Assembly: GCF_038595065.1 (NCBI RefSeq) | Contig: NZ_CP152003.1 | Span: 848,001-912,000 of the forward strand | Direction of reading: 5' to 3' | DNA from: Sutcliffiella sp. FSL R7-0096 | GTDB lineage: Bacteria; Bacillota; Bacilli; Bacillales; Bacillaceae_I | Length of the DNA: 64,000 bases | Shown here: piece by piece, positions 16,291 through 25,037 of the stretch | How positions within the stretch are numbered: the first letter of the stretch is position 1 | Layout of the letters: each line of letters begins with the position of its first letter | Program-made: the position numbers and the translations under genes | Notes under the pieces: generated by a model | Databases searched by the model: none | Told to the model about the DNA's origin: nothing | Seen by the model: only the letters and a program-made list of their open reading frames with translations

Positions 16291-17127
16291 ATGAGTGTGA
16301 AATTTATCAGCAATGGAGAGGTAACCGATTTTCTTAGTGAACATAAGGATGAGTTTGAGGCGATTCTGTTATCAGAAGCTGTAAATGTCGCATCCAAAAT
16401 CAATGATATTTTGCAACAGGGAAATATCGATCTTCTTAAAAATGCTCAAACCTTGATTCAACGAGTGGTGGAGCAAAAAGAATCAGAGGTTATCGCATTC
16501 GCAGAACAGGAAGGGGTAGCCTGGGCAAAACACGCCCTCACTTTATCTTTTAAGCTGGAATGGGTGCAGGCGATCAGAAGGACACTGTGGAAATTCCTAC
16601 ATAGATATATTGAGGAAAGAGGAACATACCTCACCCCGGAAGACTTTTTTGAAATGGAGAAGAAAGTAAATAACAATATCGATTACTTCTTGAACAGTTT
16701 CTTCCTGAGCTATTCTCATTACAAGGATGAGTTGCTTAATTCTCAAAGAAAGCTGGTGGAGCATCTATCTGTTCCCATCATCCCTGTCAGTCCGACCGTT
16801 GCGGTGTTGCCATTGATCGGTCATGTGGACGACTATCGCATTCGTATCATTGAAGAAAAGGCCTTGTTGGAAATCTCCAATTTAAAGCTACAGACACTTG
16901 TCTTAGACCTCTCTGGTGTCACTACTATGGAGGAGAGTGTCATCTCAAAGTTTGAAGATATTCTTACTGGCGTGTCGATGATGGGGTGCAAGGCGGTGCT
17001 GACTGGCTTAAGGGCAGAGCTGGTTCGTGAGATTGTCAGCTTGGGAGTGACCTTCCATCAGTATGCAGAAACGCACGGAACGTTGCAACAGACATTGAAG
17101 AAGTATTTGGCTGTACAGGAAGTATAA
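16291..17127 (+). CDS. RsbR-like stressosome protein with C-terminal STAS domain
   Basis: A 278-residue protein. The N-terminal half (about 1-150) is a helical globin-like sensor as in RsbR paralogues. The STAS domain (about 155-275) shows LPLIGHVDDYRI and LVLDLSGVTTMEE. RsbR paralogues are phosphorylated by RsbT on Thr in these segments; Thr is present after SGV, whereas the first site is hard to align. The closest B. subtilis relatives are probably the RsbR paralogues such as RsbRD (YqhA). No rsbS, rsbT or sigB genes are nearby, so it would join a stressosome encoded elsewhere. It has its own ribosome site and terminator. Confidence 0.82.
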   Translation: MSVKFISNGEVTDFLSEHKDEFEAILLSEAVNVASKINDILQQGNIDLLKNAQTLIQRVVEQKESEVIAFAEQEGVAWAKHALTLSFKLEWVQAIRRTLWKFLHRYIEERGTYLTPEDFFEMEKKVNNNIDYFLNSFFLSYSHYKDELLNSQRKLVEHLSVPIIPVSPTVAVLPLIGHVDDYRIRIIEEKALLEISNLKLQTLVLDLSGVTTMEESVISKFEDILTGVSMMGCKAVLTGLRAELVREIVSLGVTFHQYAETHGTLQQTLKKYLAVQEV

Positions 17128-17177
17128 AAAGAACCGGTGGGATCCTTATGTATGGAGCCCTACCGGTTCTTTTTATA
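17128..17177 (+). terminator. Terminator of the RsbR-like gene
   Basis: AAAGAACCGGT pairs with ACCGGTTCTTT and a T run follows directly after the stop codon. Confidence 0.9.
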
Positions 17178-17392
17178 TCCGTTCTACTGTGAATTCCCCA
17201 ATTTTCTTCCCTTCTTTTCCTTCTTTTCACCTATTGTATGATTTTTTTCGACCTTTTCAGATAGATAAAAAGTAGAAAAACGTCATTTTCAGGACTTATT
17301 TCCCGAAAAATAACCCCAAGAGGTATTTTAAAAGCTTTCTATAATTCTTTATTAACAGGGGCACTAGCTTAGTTATTAAAGGAGAGATTGTT

Positions 17393-18619
17393 ATGGTAGT
17401 GGGGGGAATTATTAGATTTTATCGTGAACGTGCAGGGTTGACACAATCCCAGCTTGGGGAAGGTATTTGTACGACGAACCATGTAAGTAAAATTGAGCGG
17501 GGGAAAACGGCTTACTCAGATGAAATCATTTCACTATTATCCGAAAGATTAAATATAAATATTCGGGAGGAATTGGCATATCTCCAAGAGGTAAAGAGAC
17601 TTTTACAAGAGTGGCACAATGCCCTGATCCTGCGTAGAAAGACCAAGATAGAGGAACTGAGGGATAAATTGGGTAAATCGGAGGTGGTGCAGGCCTCTAA
17701 GTATGCTGCGCGTTACCATCTGTTGATGGCTCGGTACTATCTGCATCACAATAAATTAGAAGAAGCAGAGGCTTTGATCAAAAAGGTAGAGAAAGAGTAC
17801 ATAGATAAGATGCCTTTTGACTGTAATCTATATCTTCATATAAAAGGAATCTATTACTTGGGGTCTTCCAACAATGAAGATCATCAGAAGGCGATAAGTG
17901 TGCTAAATCAAATCAATCTAAAGGAATACGGAAACAAGGAATATTATTATCACCTTGCGACGGCTTACTTTTTGATTGATTCCAAAGTATTGTCTTATCA
18001 CTATATCGAGAAGGCGCTTAAATACTTTAAGAATTCAAATAATTTTTTTCAGGCAAATAGGGCGGAGGCGATGATGCTTTTGCAATTGAGCAGCGACATT
18101 TACAGTGACTTCGATTTTATCGTGGATAGATACAATAACCTGATCACCAACTGTGAGCAATATGGGCTTATCGAAAACAAAGGACTTTTGTTGAATAATC
18201 TAGGATATGAATATTACAACAGGAAGCTGTATGATGTGGCATTGCATTATTTTAAAGAGGCATTGTCCCTAGCAGAAGAGAAATCGAATAGTTATCTGAT
18301 ACGCCTATATAACTATATCGACTGTAGCATAGAAGGGAACTTCGGTAAGAAGCGGTTCTTACTCAGGAAAATAAAAGAAGGGCTGGAAGACGCAAACTTG
18401 AGTAACAATTCCTTGCATAAGACCTTGTTCATGCTATTAAAGTATCGTATGGAAGCAAACTATGAAGCCTACTATCTGTTCATGGAAACAGTAGCGCTGC
18501 CTCAATTTTATTCAGGAAAGCATGTGGCCTTGATGAAGCGATATGGAAAGGTCCTTTTTACGCATTACATTGAAAATAAAAACCATGAGAAAGCTGCCAA
18601 AATGTCCACGTACATCTAA
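17393..18619 (+). CDS. HTH-TPR regulator (RRNPP-like), copy 1
   Basis: A 408-residue protein with an N-terminal XRE-type helix-turn-helix (residues about 5-60, IIRFYRERAGLTQSQLGEGI and NHVSKIERGKTAYS) followed by TPR-like helical repeats (about 70-400, for example LLNNLGYEYYNRKLYDVALH). This architecture is that of quorum-peptide regulators of the RRNPP group (PlcR, Rgg, Rap-like). AAAGGAGAG precedes ATG 17393. A paralogue with the same layout lies at 23744-24988. No convincing secreted peptide gene follows it, so the ligand is unknown and a peptide is only one possibility. Confidence 0.82.
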   Translation: MVVGGIIRFYRERAGLTQSQLGEGICTTNHVSKIERGKTAYSDEIISLLSERLNINIREELAYLQEVKRLLQEWHNALILRRKTKIEELRDKLGKSEVVQASKYAARYHLLMARYYLHHNKLEEAEALIKKVEKEYIDKMPFDCNLYLHIKGIYYLGSSNNEDHQKAISVLNQINLKEYGNKEYYYHLATAYFLIDSKVLSYHYIEKALKYFKNSNNFFQANRAEAMMLLQLSSDIYSDFDFIVDRYNNLITNCEQYGLIENKGLLLNNLGYEYYNRKLYDVALHYFKEALSLAEEKSNSYLIRLYNYIDCSIEGNFGKKRFLLRKIKEGLEDANLSNNSLHKTLFMLLKYRMEANYEAYYLFMETVALPQFYSGKHVALMKRYGKVLFTHYIENKNHEKAAKMSTYI

Positions 18620-18621
18620 AA

Positions 18622-18670
18622 AAGGCCAGGTTTCTCACCCACCTAAAGGTGAGCGGGGAACCTTAGCCTT
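18622..18670 (+). terminator. Long hairpin after the HTH-TPR gene
   Basis: AAGGC, AGGTT and CTCACC pair in order with GGTGAG, AACCT and GCCTT around an eight-base loop. Only a pyrimidine-rich stretch follows, not a proper T run, so it may be a terminator or an RNA structure. Confidence 0.55.
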
Positions 18671-18768
18671 CTCTCTATTGTTCGCTTCCTTCTGTTTGGT
18701 GTGCATTGAATATCCACTAAAATTCGAAGGAAAGCTCTCCTACATTTTAAGAGCAAGGGGTCTTCCTT

Positions 18769-19167
18769 TTACTTATCTTTTATATGTTTTCCAAAAATGA
18801 ATGTCATGAGCGCAAATAGAATGAAGCTGATCATTAATATTGTCCCGCCCACGATATAGAAAATCAAGGTGAATGTCTCTGGAAGTGCTCCAGGTTTCAG
18901 GAAGTACATCCACATCCCTGCTGTAAGCCCGAAGCTGCCGATGATTGCCGTCCATACATGGAAGGTTGCGAGCTTGGATGTTTTAGGGATGGCAAACAAG
19001 GCGTAAAAGACAGCAAAAGCAAACAGGGAAAGCCAGCCGACCACAAGGATGTGGGCATGGATGGCACGGAATGCGTAAGAGCCAGCCCCTGCCATGTGTC
19101 CTCCTATGAAGGCTCCAATTACCGCATATAGTGCAGAAAATCGGATTAACAGTTTGGTCCTATTCAT
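18769..19167 (-). CDS. Small four-helix membrane protein, haem-copper oxidase-like
   Basis: A 132-residue protein made of four membrane helices. The segment FRAIHAHILVVGWLSLFAF, with GGHMAGAG before it, resembles the His-bearing helix of subunit I of cytochrome or nitric-oxide oxidases, so haem binding is possible. It is far too short to be an oxidase. It starts two bases after the MMPL gene ends, with AAGGAGAG inside the MMPL 3' end, so the two are co-transcribed and co-translated. Its role is unknown. Confidence 0.7.
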   Translation of the reverse strand: MNRTKLLIRFSALYAVIGAFIGGHMAGAGSYAFRAIHAHILVVGWLSLFAFAVFYALFAIPKTSKLATFHVWTAIIGSFGLTAGMWMYFLKPGALPETFTLIFYIVGGTILMISFILFALMTFIFGKHIKDK

Positions 19168-19168
19168 A

Positions 19169-21376
19169 TTATTCTCTCTCCTTTTGACTCTTTTGTTCTA
19201 TGACTTTTGAAGGCCACCAGTTCCAATTTTTCAATGAAGTAACAATTGCAGGCACCAGCATGCCCCTTATGAGAAAGGCGTCCATTAATATACCTATACA
19301 GACAATAAATCCAAACATAAATAGCTCTAGAATAGGTTGTGTCATCAATACACCGAATGTTGCGGCAAGAATGATACCTGCAGAAGAAATGACCCCTCCA
19401 GTCAACGCGACACCGCGTCTTGTAGCTTCTTTGATGGAGAAGTAACGATTCTCTTCCTTTATTCTTGAAATGAGCATGATGTTGTAATCGACCCCAAGGG
19501 CTACAAGGAAAACAAATGCGTAAAGCGGAATGCGATAGCTCATCCCCTCAAAGCCAAAAAGATTATCAAAAATGAACCAACTTAAGCCAAGTGCTGATGC
19601 GTACGATAACAATATGGTTGTCATCATGTAAACAGGTGCCACCAGCGAGCGTGTATGGAAAATCAGCATTCCGAAAATCACTACGGTGACAGCAAGTACA
19701 ATAATTATTGTATCACGGTCATTGGTGGAACGGATATCAGCGGAAGCAGCGGTTTCCCCCGCAAAATAAATGTCATAATCTTTAGCGTTAAATCCGCTTT
19801 CTCTCAATATTTCTTGTTTTGACTCGTTCAATCGGTCGAGAAGGTCCATTGCTTCTTCTGCATATGGATTCATCGTTAAAATGATATCAAATTTCAATGC
19901 ATTACCATCTTCACTTATTATGCGACTTCCTTCTCTGCCGCCAGTAGCCACGATTTCTTTTTCAGGGAGAGTAGTACTGGAAACTCCACTCATGCCAATG
20001 AAACTCTCGTTCAATGCCTCTATCGCATCGAGCTCACTATCAGAAAACGTGAAGCCGGTCTCTTTTTCCACCAACACATTTACAGGAGCCAGTTCCCCGG
20101 CAGGGAATTTTTCCTCCAGTTTTTCAAAACCAATCCTGGATTTCATCTCTTCCGGGAAGGATTGGATAATATTATAGGAATAGTTGGCAGTGAACAATTG
20201 GGAGGCATTCAAAAGTAAAAAGACCAGTACAATTCCTCCAACAAGCTTAGGTTTATTCGTCACAAGTTCCCCAATTTTCCCCCAGAAACGATTCTTCTCT
20301 AATGTTTCTTCGCCTACTTTAGGGATGAAGGGCCAGAAAGCTCTGCGACCGAATATAGTGAAAAGTGCTGGGATCAAGGTAAGTCCAGCCAGTAATACAA
20401 TGGCAATCGTAATGGTGAATACAGGTGCAAAGCTATTGTACGGTCCATAGTCTGCCAATAAGAGTACAAGCATTCCGGCAAAAACAGTTCCGCCTGAAAA
20501 GACTAGCGGCTCGGCTATCCCTTGGACAGCTTTTTGCATCGCGTGATGTTTGTTTTCCTGCTTCCTTAATTCTTCACGGAACCTGGAAAAAACAAAAAGG
20601 CTGTAGTCCACGGTTGCACCGAATAAAAGAATCATAACAATGGATATGGACTGTGCTTCAACGGTGAACACTTCATTTTTCGCTAAAAGTCCAAGTACAC
20701 GATCTACAACCTGGTAAACGAATGCAACGGCCACCAACGGTATAATCGCAAGTAACGGGGAACGATAGATGACAATCAGTAGAATGAGTACCAATGCTAT
20801 AGTAGAAAATAATAAAATCAAATCGGCGTTTGAAAAAATAGCAATGGTGTCAGAAGCGATTCCTGCTGGTCCGGTTATCACCATGGTTCCTTCCGTTAAG
20901 ACTGCGTCCGTAAATGCTTCAATGGATTGTACGGTATCATGGACCTCGTCCATTTCCAGGTTATCTTTTAAAAATAAAGGGAGAACAAGGGTCGTCCCGT
21001 CTTCGGATAAGAAATCTCCTTTCGTTTGTTCGGGAATATGATGGAATGGAACGGCAGATTGAATGGTTTCAAGCTTGGAATCTTCCTGAATCCATTTGCT
21101 GACTACATCCACTTCCGTAAAATTTTGAGTATTCCATCCGTCTTCATTATGAAATACCAGTAAGGCGAACAAACCGTTATCATCCGGAAAATAAGCGTCG
21201 AATTTTTCACTTGCCACAACGGATTGAGCTTCTTTTGGAAGGTCGTTCTCTCCTGTGTTGACCTTGTAGTCATTGACAGAAGGTGCTGCACTTAAAGCAC
21301 CGGTAAGGATGATCCAGGCAAGCAGAATCACCCAGACCCCTTTTTTGTGAGATGCGTATTTTGCTATTCTTTTCAT
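19169..21376 (-). CDS. MMPL/RND-family exporter
   Basis: A 735-residue integral membrane protein of the MMPL group (YdfJ-like). It has two repeats, each with one N-terminal helix, a large extracellular loop of about 150 residues, and a five-helix bundle. The proton-relay segments GATVDYSLFVFSRFREE and ALGVDYNIMLISRIKEE hold the conserved Asp-Tyr pair of both repeats. Such proteins export lipids, fatty acids or drugs using the proton gradient. It is divergent from an OmpR-type two-component system at 21558-23625, which is its likely regulator, and is followed by a small membrane protein. Confidence 0.88.
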   Translation of the reverse strand: MKRIAKYASHKKGVWVILLAWIILTGALSAAPSVNDYKVNTGENDLPKEAQSVVASEKFDAYFPDDNGLFALLVFHNEDGWNTQNFTEVDVVSKWIQEDSKLETIQSAVPFHHIPEQTKGDFLSEDGTTLVLPLFLKDNLEMDEVHDTVQSIEAFTDAVLTEGTMVITGPAGIASDTIAIFSNADLILLFSTIALVLILLIVIYRSPLLAIIPLVAVAFVYQVVDRVLGLLAKNEVFTVEAQSISIVMILLFGATVDYSLFVFSRFREELRKQENKHHAMQKAVQGIAEPLVFSGGTVFAGMLVLLLADYGPYNSFAPVFTITIAIVLLAGLTLIPALFTIFGRRAFWPFIPKVGEETLEKNRFWGKIGELVTNKPKLVGGIVLVFLLLNASQLFTANYSYNIIQSFPEEMKSRIGFEKLEEKFPAGELAPVNVLVEKETGFTFSDSELDAIEALNESFIGMSGVSSTTLPEKEIVATGGREGSRIISEDGNALKFDIILTMNPYAEEAMDLLDRLNESKQEILRESGFNAKDYDIYFAGETAASADIRSTNDRDTIIIVLAVTVVIFGMLIFHTRSLVAPVYMMTTILLSYASALGLSWFIFDNLFGFEGMSYRIPLYAFVFLVALGVDYNIMLISRIKEENRYFSIKEATRRGVALTGGVISSAGIILAATFGVLMTQPILELFMFGFIVCIGILMDAFLIRGMLVPAIVTSLKNWNWWPSKVIEQKSQKERE

Positions 21377-21452
21377 AATTAACCTCTTTCTCTAATCGCT
21401 TTTTAAAAATCGTGCTTAACAGTATTGGAACGATGTAAGAATAGCATGGGAA

Positions 21453-21514
21453 TGTTAATGAAATGTTAACGAGAAATTGGGATTATATGTGTTAACGTAC
21501 TATTAACAATTAAC
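21453..21514. promoter_or_regulatory. Repeated TTAAC boxes between MMPL and two-component genes
   Basis: TGTTAA occurs at 21453-21458 and 21464-21469, 11 bases apart, followed by GTTAAC at 21491 and further ATTAAC boxes at about 21503 and 21509. Direct repeats one helical turn apart are typical of OmpR-family regulators. They lie in the divergent promoter region. Confidence 0.5.
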
Positions 21515-21557
21515 TGGCATAATGGAGTAAGTAGTTCTTAGTGGAGAGGAATCAATC

Positions 21558-22244
21558 ATGAAAATATTAATTGTAGAAGATGATATCAATATAAGAGCCA
21601 TCATCCAGATGTACATGTCTAAACAGGGGTATGAAACCATTCTGGCAGTAAATGGCGAAGAAGCATTGGAGCTGTATTATGAAAAAACTCCCGATTTTAT
21701 CATACTGGATCTGATGTTGCCCGAAATGGACGGGTGGGAAGTGTGCAAACTGATTCGTCTCGATGACCCGGTCATCCCCATAATCATGTTAACGGGAAAA
21801 GGGGAAAGCTACGATATCGTTAAGGGACTGGAGCTTGGGGCAGATGATTATATGGTCAAACCCTTTGACCCCAATGAATTGACTGCAAGGGTAAAGGCAG
21901 CTTTAAGAAGGGTAATACCGGCCAATCAGCAAAGGGATATCATTCATTTAAAAGATTTTATGCTTAATTTGCAAGAATTCAGATTACGCATTGGCAGCAA
22001 GGATGTAAAGCTTGCCCCAAAGGAACTGGAATTGCTCTATTATTTTGCCTATCATCATGATCAAGTCCTATCAAAGCAACAGCTATTGGACAAGATTTGG
22101 GGCTATGATTTTGATGGAGACCCCCGAACGATTGATGTCCATATTAAACGGGTGAGGGACAAACTACTTTCTAGTGGTTCCGCCTGGTCCATCACGACTA
22201 TCCGCGGTGTAGGCTATCGATTTGAGGAGAAGCTCGATGAATAA
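21558..22244 (+). CDS. OmpR/PhoB-family response regulator
   Basis: A 228-residue regulator. The receiver domain (about 1-118) has acidic residues EDD at 7-9, phosphoacceptor Asp51 in IILDLMLPEMDGWE, Thr in MLTGKG and Lys in VKPFDP. The winged-helix domain (about 130-225) has the recognition segment DPRTIDVHIKRVRDKL. Its stop overlaps the kinase start by eight bases. It diverges from the MMPL gene, with TTAAC direct repeats in the shared promoter region, so control of that exporter is likely. Confidence 0.92.
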   Translation: MKILIVEDDINIRAIIQMYMSKQGYETILAVNGEEALELYYEKTPDFIILDLMLPEMDGWEVCKLIRLDDPVIPIIMLTGKGESYDIVKGLELGADDYMVKPFDPNELTARVKAALRRVIPANQQRDIIHLKDFMLNLQEFRLRIGSKDVKLAPKELELLYYFAYHHDQVLSKQQLLDKIWGYDFDGDPRTIDVHIKRVRDKLLSSGSAWSITTIRGVGYRFEEKLDE

Positions 22245-23625
22245 AATATTTTATAAACTTTTCTTTAATTATGCCCTGATCATTACGAGTTTGTTCATCA
22301 TCTTTGGACTTATCTTTTTGTATCTGTTTCACGTCGATCTTTATGAGGATTTTGAACAGACATATACCCATCAACAACAACAGATTACCAAGGTGCTCAA
22401 ATCAAGTGAAGATTTTGGATGGACGGAAGAGGAAACAAAGGCTGCGCTTGAACCGAATTTAGATGAAAAGGATTTCCATGTATTCCTGTTTGATATCTAT
22501 GGTAATAGAATCTTTAAGGATGTGCCCTTTGAACAAGGGGAGATAGGAAAGGGGCTATTGGAAAAAGCGAAGTCCGGAGAGTATGTTGCAAAAGGTGGCT
22601 GGAATAATGGGGATTTGAGTTATATGATCGCCTCACCGATTGAGGGGGAAGTGATCATGATCATGGTCTTTCATGATCTAAGCCATGCTTATCAGCAGGT
22701 TTTGTATATGATCTTGCTTACATTTGCCATCACCATTGCCATTGCTGGCATCATCATATGGTTCCTTTCTGCTAAAATAACTGCCCCGCTAAGGGATATG
22801 AACGAGATAGCTTTACGATATGCGAAAGGGGACTTCTCTCAATCTGTACAAATATCCTCTAAAGACGAAATAGGTCAACTTGGAGAAAGTTTCAATCATA
22901 TGGCAGCAGAGCTGAATTCCTTGGAGGAAACCAGAAAGGCCTTTATAGCTAACGTCTCCCATGATCTGAGAACACCGCTTACTTCGATAAAAGGATTTTT
23001 GATTGCCCTGTTGGATGATACAATTCCAGCCGATCAACGAAAAGAATTTTACCTATTGATGAAGGATGAAACAGAGCGTGTCATCAAGCTTGTCAACGAT
23101 ACCCTTGATATGTCGCAATTGGAAGCAGGTCAAGTTACGTTAAAGCCCACTTCTTATAATTTGACGAAACAACTGCAGTTGATTGCCGCGAAGCTTGAAC
23201 CTCATCTTGCCAACAAGAAACTGGAGATACAACTCATCCCGGACAATCAGGAAATTATGGTGGTTGCAGACAGAGACCGGATTGAACAGGCACTCATCAA
23301 CCTTCTTCAAAACGCCATCCAGGTGTCATCCAATCATCAGAACATACAAGTGTTTTTGGAAAAGAAGACAGAGGAGGTTGTTGTAAGAATAATGGATCAT
23401 GGTGAGGGAATAAGTGAAGAGAATCTCGAGCACATCTGGGAACGTTTTTATAAAACCGACAAAGCAAGGTCCGGGAAAACCGGAATTGGAATTGGTCTGT
23501 CCATTGTGAAATCCATTATGGATTTACATGCAACGGCCATCAAAGTGGAAAGTAACGTCGGGGAAGGTACGGTGTTTAGTTTTGCATTGCCATTGATGAA
23601 GCAAGAGTCGGATTATGAAAGATAG
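22237..23625 (+). CDS. Two-component sensor histidine kinase
   Basis: A 462-residue membrane kinase. There is one membrane helix at about 10-33, an extracellular sensor of about 120 residues, a second helix at about 160-183, a HAMP linker, HisKA with SHDLRTPLTSIKGF (His242), and HATPase boxes NLLQNAIQVS, DHGEGI and GIGIGLSIVKS. ATG 22237 has GAGGAGA eight bases upstream; the frame is open from 22222 but without a ribosome site. It pairs with the overlapping response regulator. Confidence 0.92.
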   Translation: MNKIFYKLFFNYALIITSLFIIFGLIFLYLFHVDLYEDFEQTYTHQQQQITKVLKSSEDFGWTEEETKAALEPNLDEKDFHVFLFDIYGNRIFKDVPFEQGEIGKGLLEKAKSGEYVAKGGWNNGDLSYMIASPIEGEVIMIMVFHDLSHAYQQVLYMILLTFAITIAIAGIIIWFLSAKITAPLRDMNEIALRYAKGDFSQSVQISSKDEIGQLGESFNHMAAELNSLEETRKAFIANVSHDLRTPLTSIKGFLIALLDDTIPADQRKEFYLLMKDETERVIKLVNDTLDMSQLEAGQVTLKPTSYNLTKQLQLIAAKLEPHLANKKLEIQLIPDNQEIMVVADRDRIEQALINLLQNAIQVSSNHQNIQVFLEKKTEEVVVRIMDHGEGISEENLEHIWERFYKTDKARSGKTGIGIGLSIVKSIMDLHATAIKVESNVGEGTVFSFALPLMKQESDYER

Positions 23626-23644
23626 AGTGGAGTGAGGTAGTCAT

Positions 23645-23719
23645 ATGTCCGACTTGTTTCAATTGGGAGAAGCTGTCTGTCACCTACATACAAACTGTGG
23701 TAGGATAAGAAAAAATTAG
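23645..23719 (+). CDS. Possible 24-codon small ORF
   Basis: ATG 23645 is preceded by GAGG at seven-base spacing and is followed by 23 further codons ending in TAG. The product (MSDLFQLGEAVCHLHTNCGR and four more) has two Cys and no signal sequence. It fills the gap between the kinase and the second HTH-TPR regulator. The ribosome site is good, but there is no homology evidence, so it may be chance. Confidence 0.25.
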   Translation: MSDLFQLGEAVCHLHTNCGRIRKN

Positions 23720-23743
23720 AACATAAGCACAGGGGATGACAGC

Positions 23744-24988
23744 ATGCTGGAAGGTAAGATTATTAAATTTTATCGTGAATTTCAGGGGTTAAAGCAAAAG
23801 GATCTAGGAGATGGAATTTGTTCAAGTACCCATATCAGCAAAATAGAGCGTGGCCTGACGGAGGTATCCGGGGAGACCATCGATTTTTTATGCAAGCGGC
23901 TGGGTATCGAGATGGAAGCCGAGTTGAAGAATTATAAGGAGATCGAACAGCTGCTAAAAGAGTGGCAGGATGCTATCGTAAAAAAACTCAAACCGAGGGT
24001 GGAATCCATCAAACGACAGCTCCAGAACTTCAATTTATTACACATGCAGGACTTCTACCGCTTATACACCCTTATCCTCACAAGGTATTATCTATTTGTT
24101 GGAGAAGGGAGGAAGGCGGACCGTTTAATCGAAGAAATGTCGGTCTGGACGGATTTGACACCTTATGAAAAAAATCTGCTCTTGCATGTAAATGGAATCT
24201 ATCACTTATTAAATAAAAATAATTATGTGAACGCACTAGCCTGCTTAAAGGAAATCAATCTTGAACACTACCCTAATCAAGAATACTATTATGATCTCGC
24301 TCTAGCCTACCACTCCCTTAACTCGCGGGTGCTCGCATTCTTCCATGCAAACAAAGCACTGCAGTATTTTACTAGAATACGCAGTTTCTCCCGTATCATT
24401 GAATCAGAAATGCTCATGGTCATCCAACTCGAGCAATCAGAAGACCATCCTACCTTAAGCAAGGAATATCATAGATTGATAGAAATGACAGAAGACTATG
24501 GGCTTGAGCATCAAAAAGCGATGCTATACCATAATGTGGCTTATCTGTACTTAAGAAACGGGGAATATCATAAGGCCAGCACATTTTATAAAAAATCAAT
24601 GGATGCAAGAGAAAAGAGTCATCCCAATTATTTAGGTTCCTTAGAAGGCTATGTGAATGCCTTGACGAAGGAAGGGAAGACCTCAGAAGAAAAACTTCTT
24701 GCCCTCGTGGAACAAGGTTTGGGTCTATCCAAATCTTCTAAAGCTTCTACTTTCATCCATATTTTTAACATGCATAACTTTTATCTCTCTAATCGAATGG
24801 ATAAGTATTACGATTACTTGGAAAAGGAAGCATTCCCATACTTTAAGGAGAAAGGCTATATGCTGCTGGTGGAGCATTATACTGTGGTTCTTTTTGATTA
24901 TTATATGGAGAAGAATGATATGGAAAAAGCCAACCGTTTTGCTGGGCCGGTTATTAATAAGTTCAGGCGGAATAATCAGTTTGTCTAA
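23744..24988 (+). CDS. HTH-TPR regulator (RRNPP-like), copy 2
   Basis: A 414-residue paralogue of the protein at 17393-18619, with the same plan: XRE-type DNA-binding domain (IIKFYREFQGLKQKDLGDGI, STHISKIERGLTEVS) then TPR-like repeats up to the end (YHNVAYLYLRNGEYHKASTF is a clear unit). Conserved positions include NGIYHLL/KGIYYL and NQEYYYDLALAYHSLNSRVLA against NKEYYYHLATAYFLIDSKVLS. AGGGGATG precedes the ATG. A terminator follows at once, leaving no room for a peptide gene downstream. Target genes are unknown; the neighbouring two-component/MMPL cluster and the protease are candidates. Confidence 0.82.
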   Translation: MLEGKIIKFYREFQGLKQKDLGDGICSSTHISKIERGLTEVSGETIDFLCKRLGIEMEAELKNYKEIEQLLKEWQDAIVKKLKPRVESIKRQLQNFNLLHMQDFYRLYTLILTRYYLFVGEGRKADRLIEEMSVWTDLTPYEKNLLLHVNGIYHLLNKNNYVNALACLKEINLEHYPNQEYYYDLALAYHSLNSRVLAFFHANKALQYFTRIRSFSRIIESEMLMVIQLEQSEDHPTLSKEYHRLIEMTEDYGLEHQKAMLYHNVAYLYLRNGEYHKASTFYKKSMDAREKSHPNYLGSLEGYVNALTKEGKTSEEKLLALVEQGLGLSKSSKASTFIHIFNMHNFYLSNRMDKYYDYLEKEAFPYFKEKGYMLLVEHYTVVLFDYYMEKNDMEKANRFAGPVINKFRRNNQFV

Positions 24989-24995
24989 AAATAGT

Positions 24996-25036
24996 GGAGC
25001 ATGGAGACCATTGAAGGTTCCATGCTCCATTTATTT
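24996..25036. terminator. Bidirectional terminator
   Basis: GGAGCATGGA and TCCATGCTCC form the stem, extended by ACC and GGT, and ATTTATTTG follows. It separates the convergent HTH-TPR and protease genes. Confidence 0.85.
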
Positions 25037-25037
25037 G

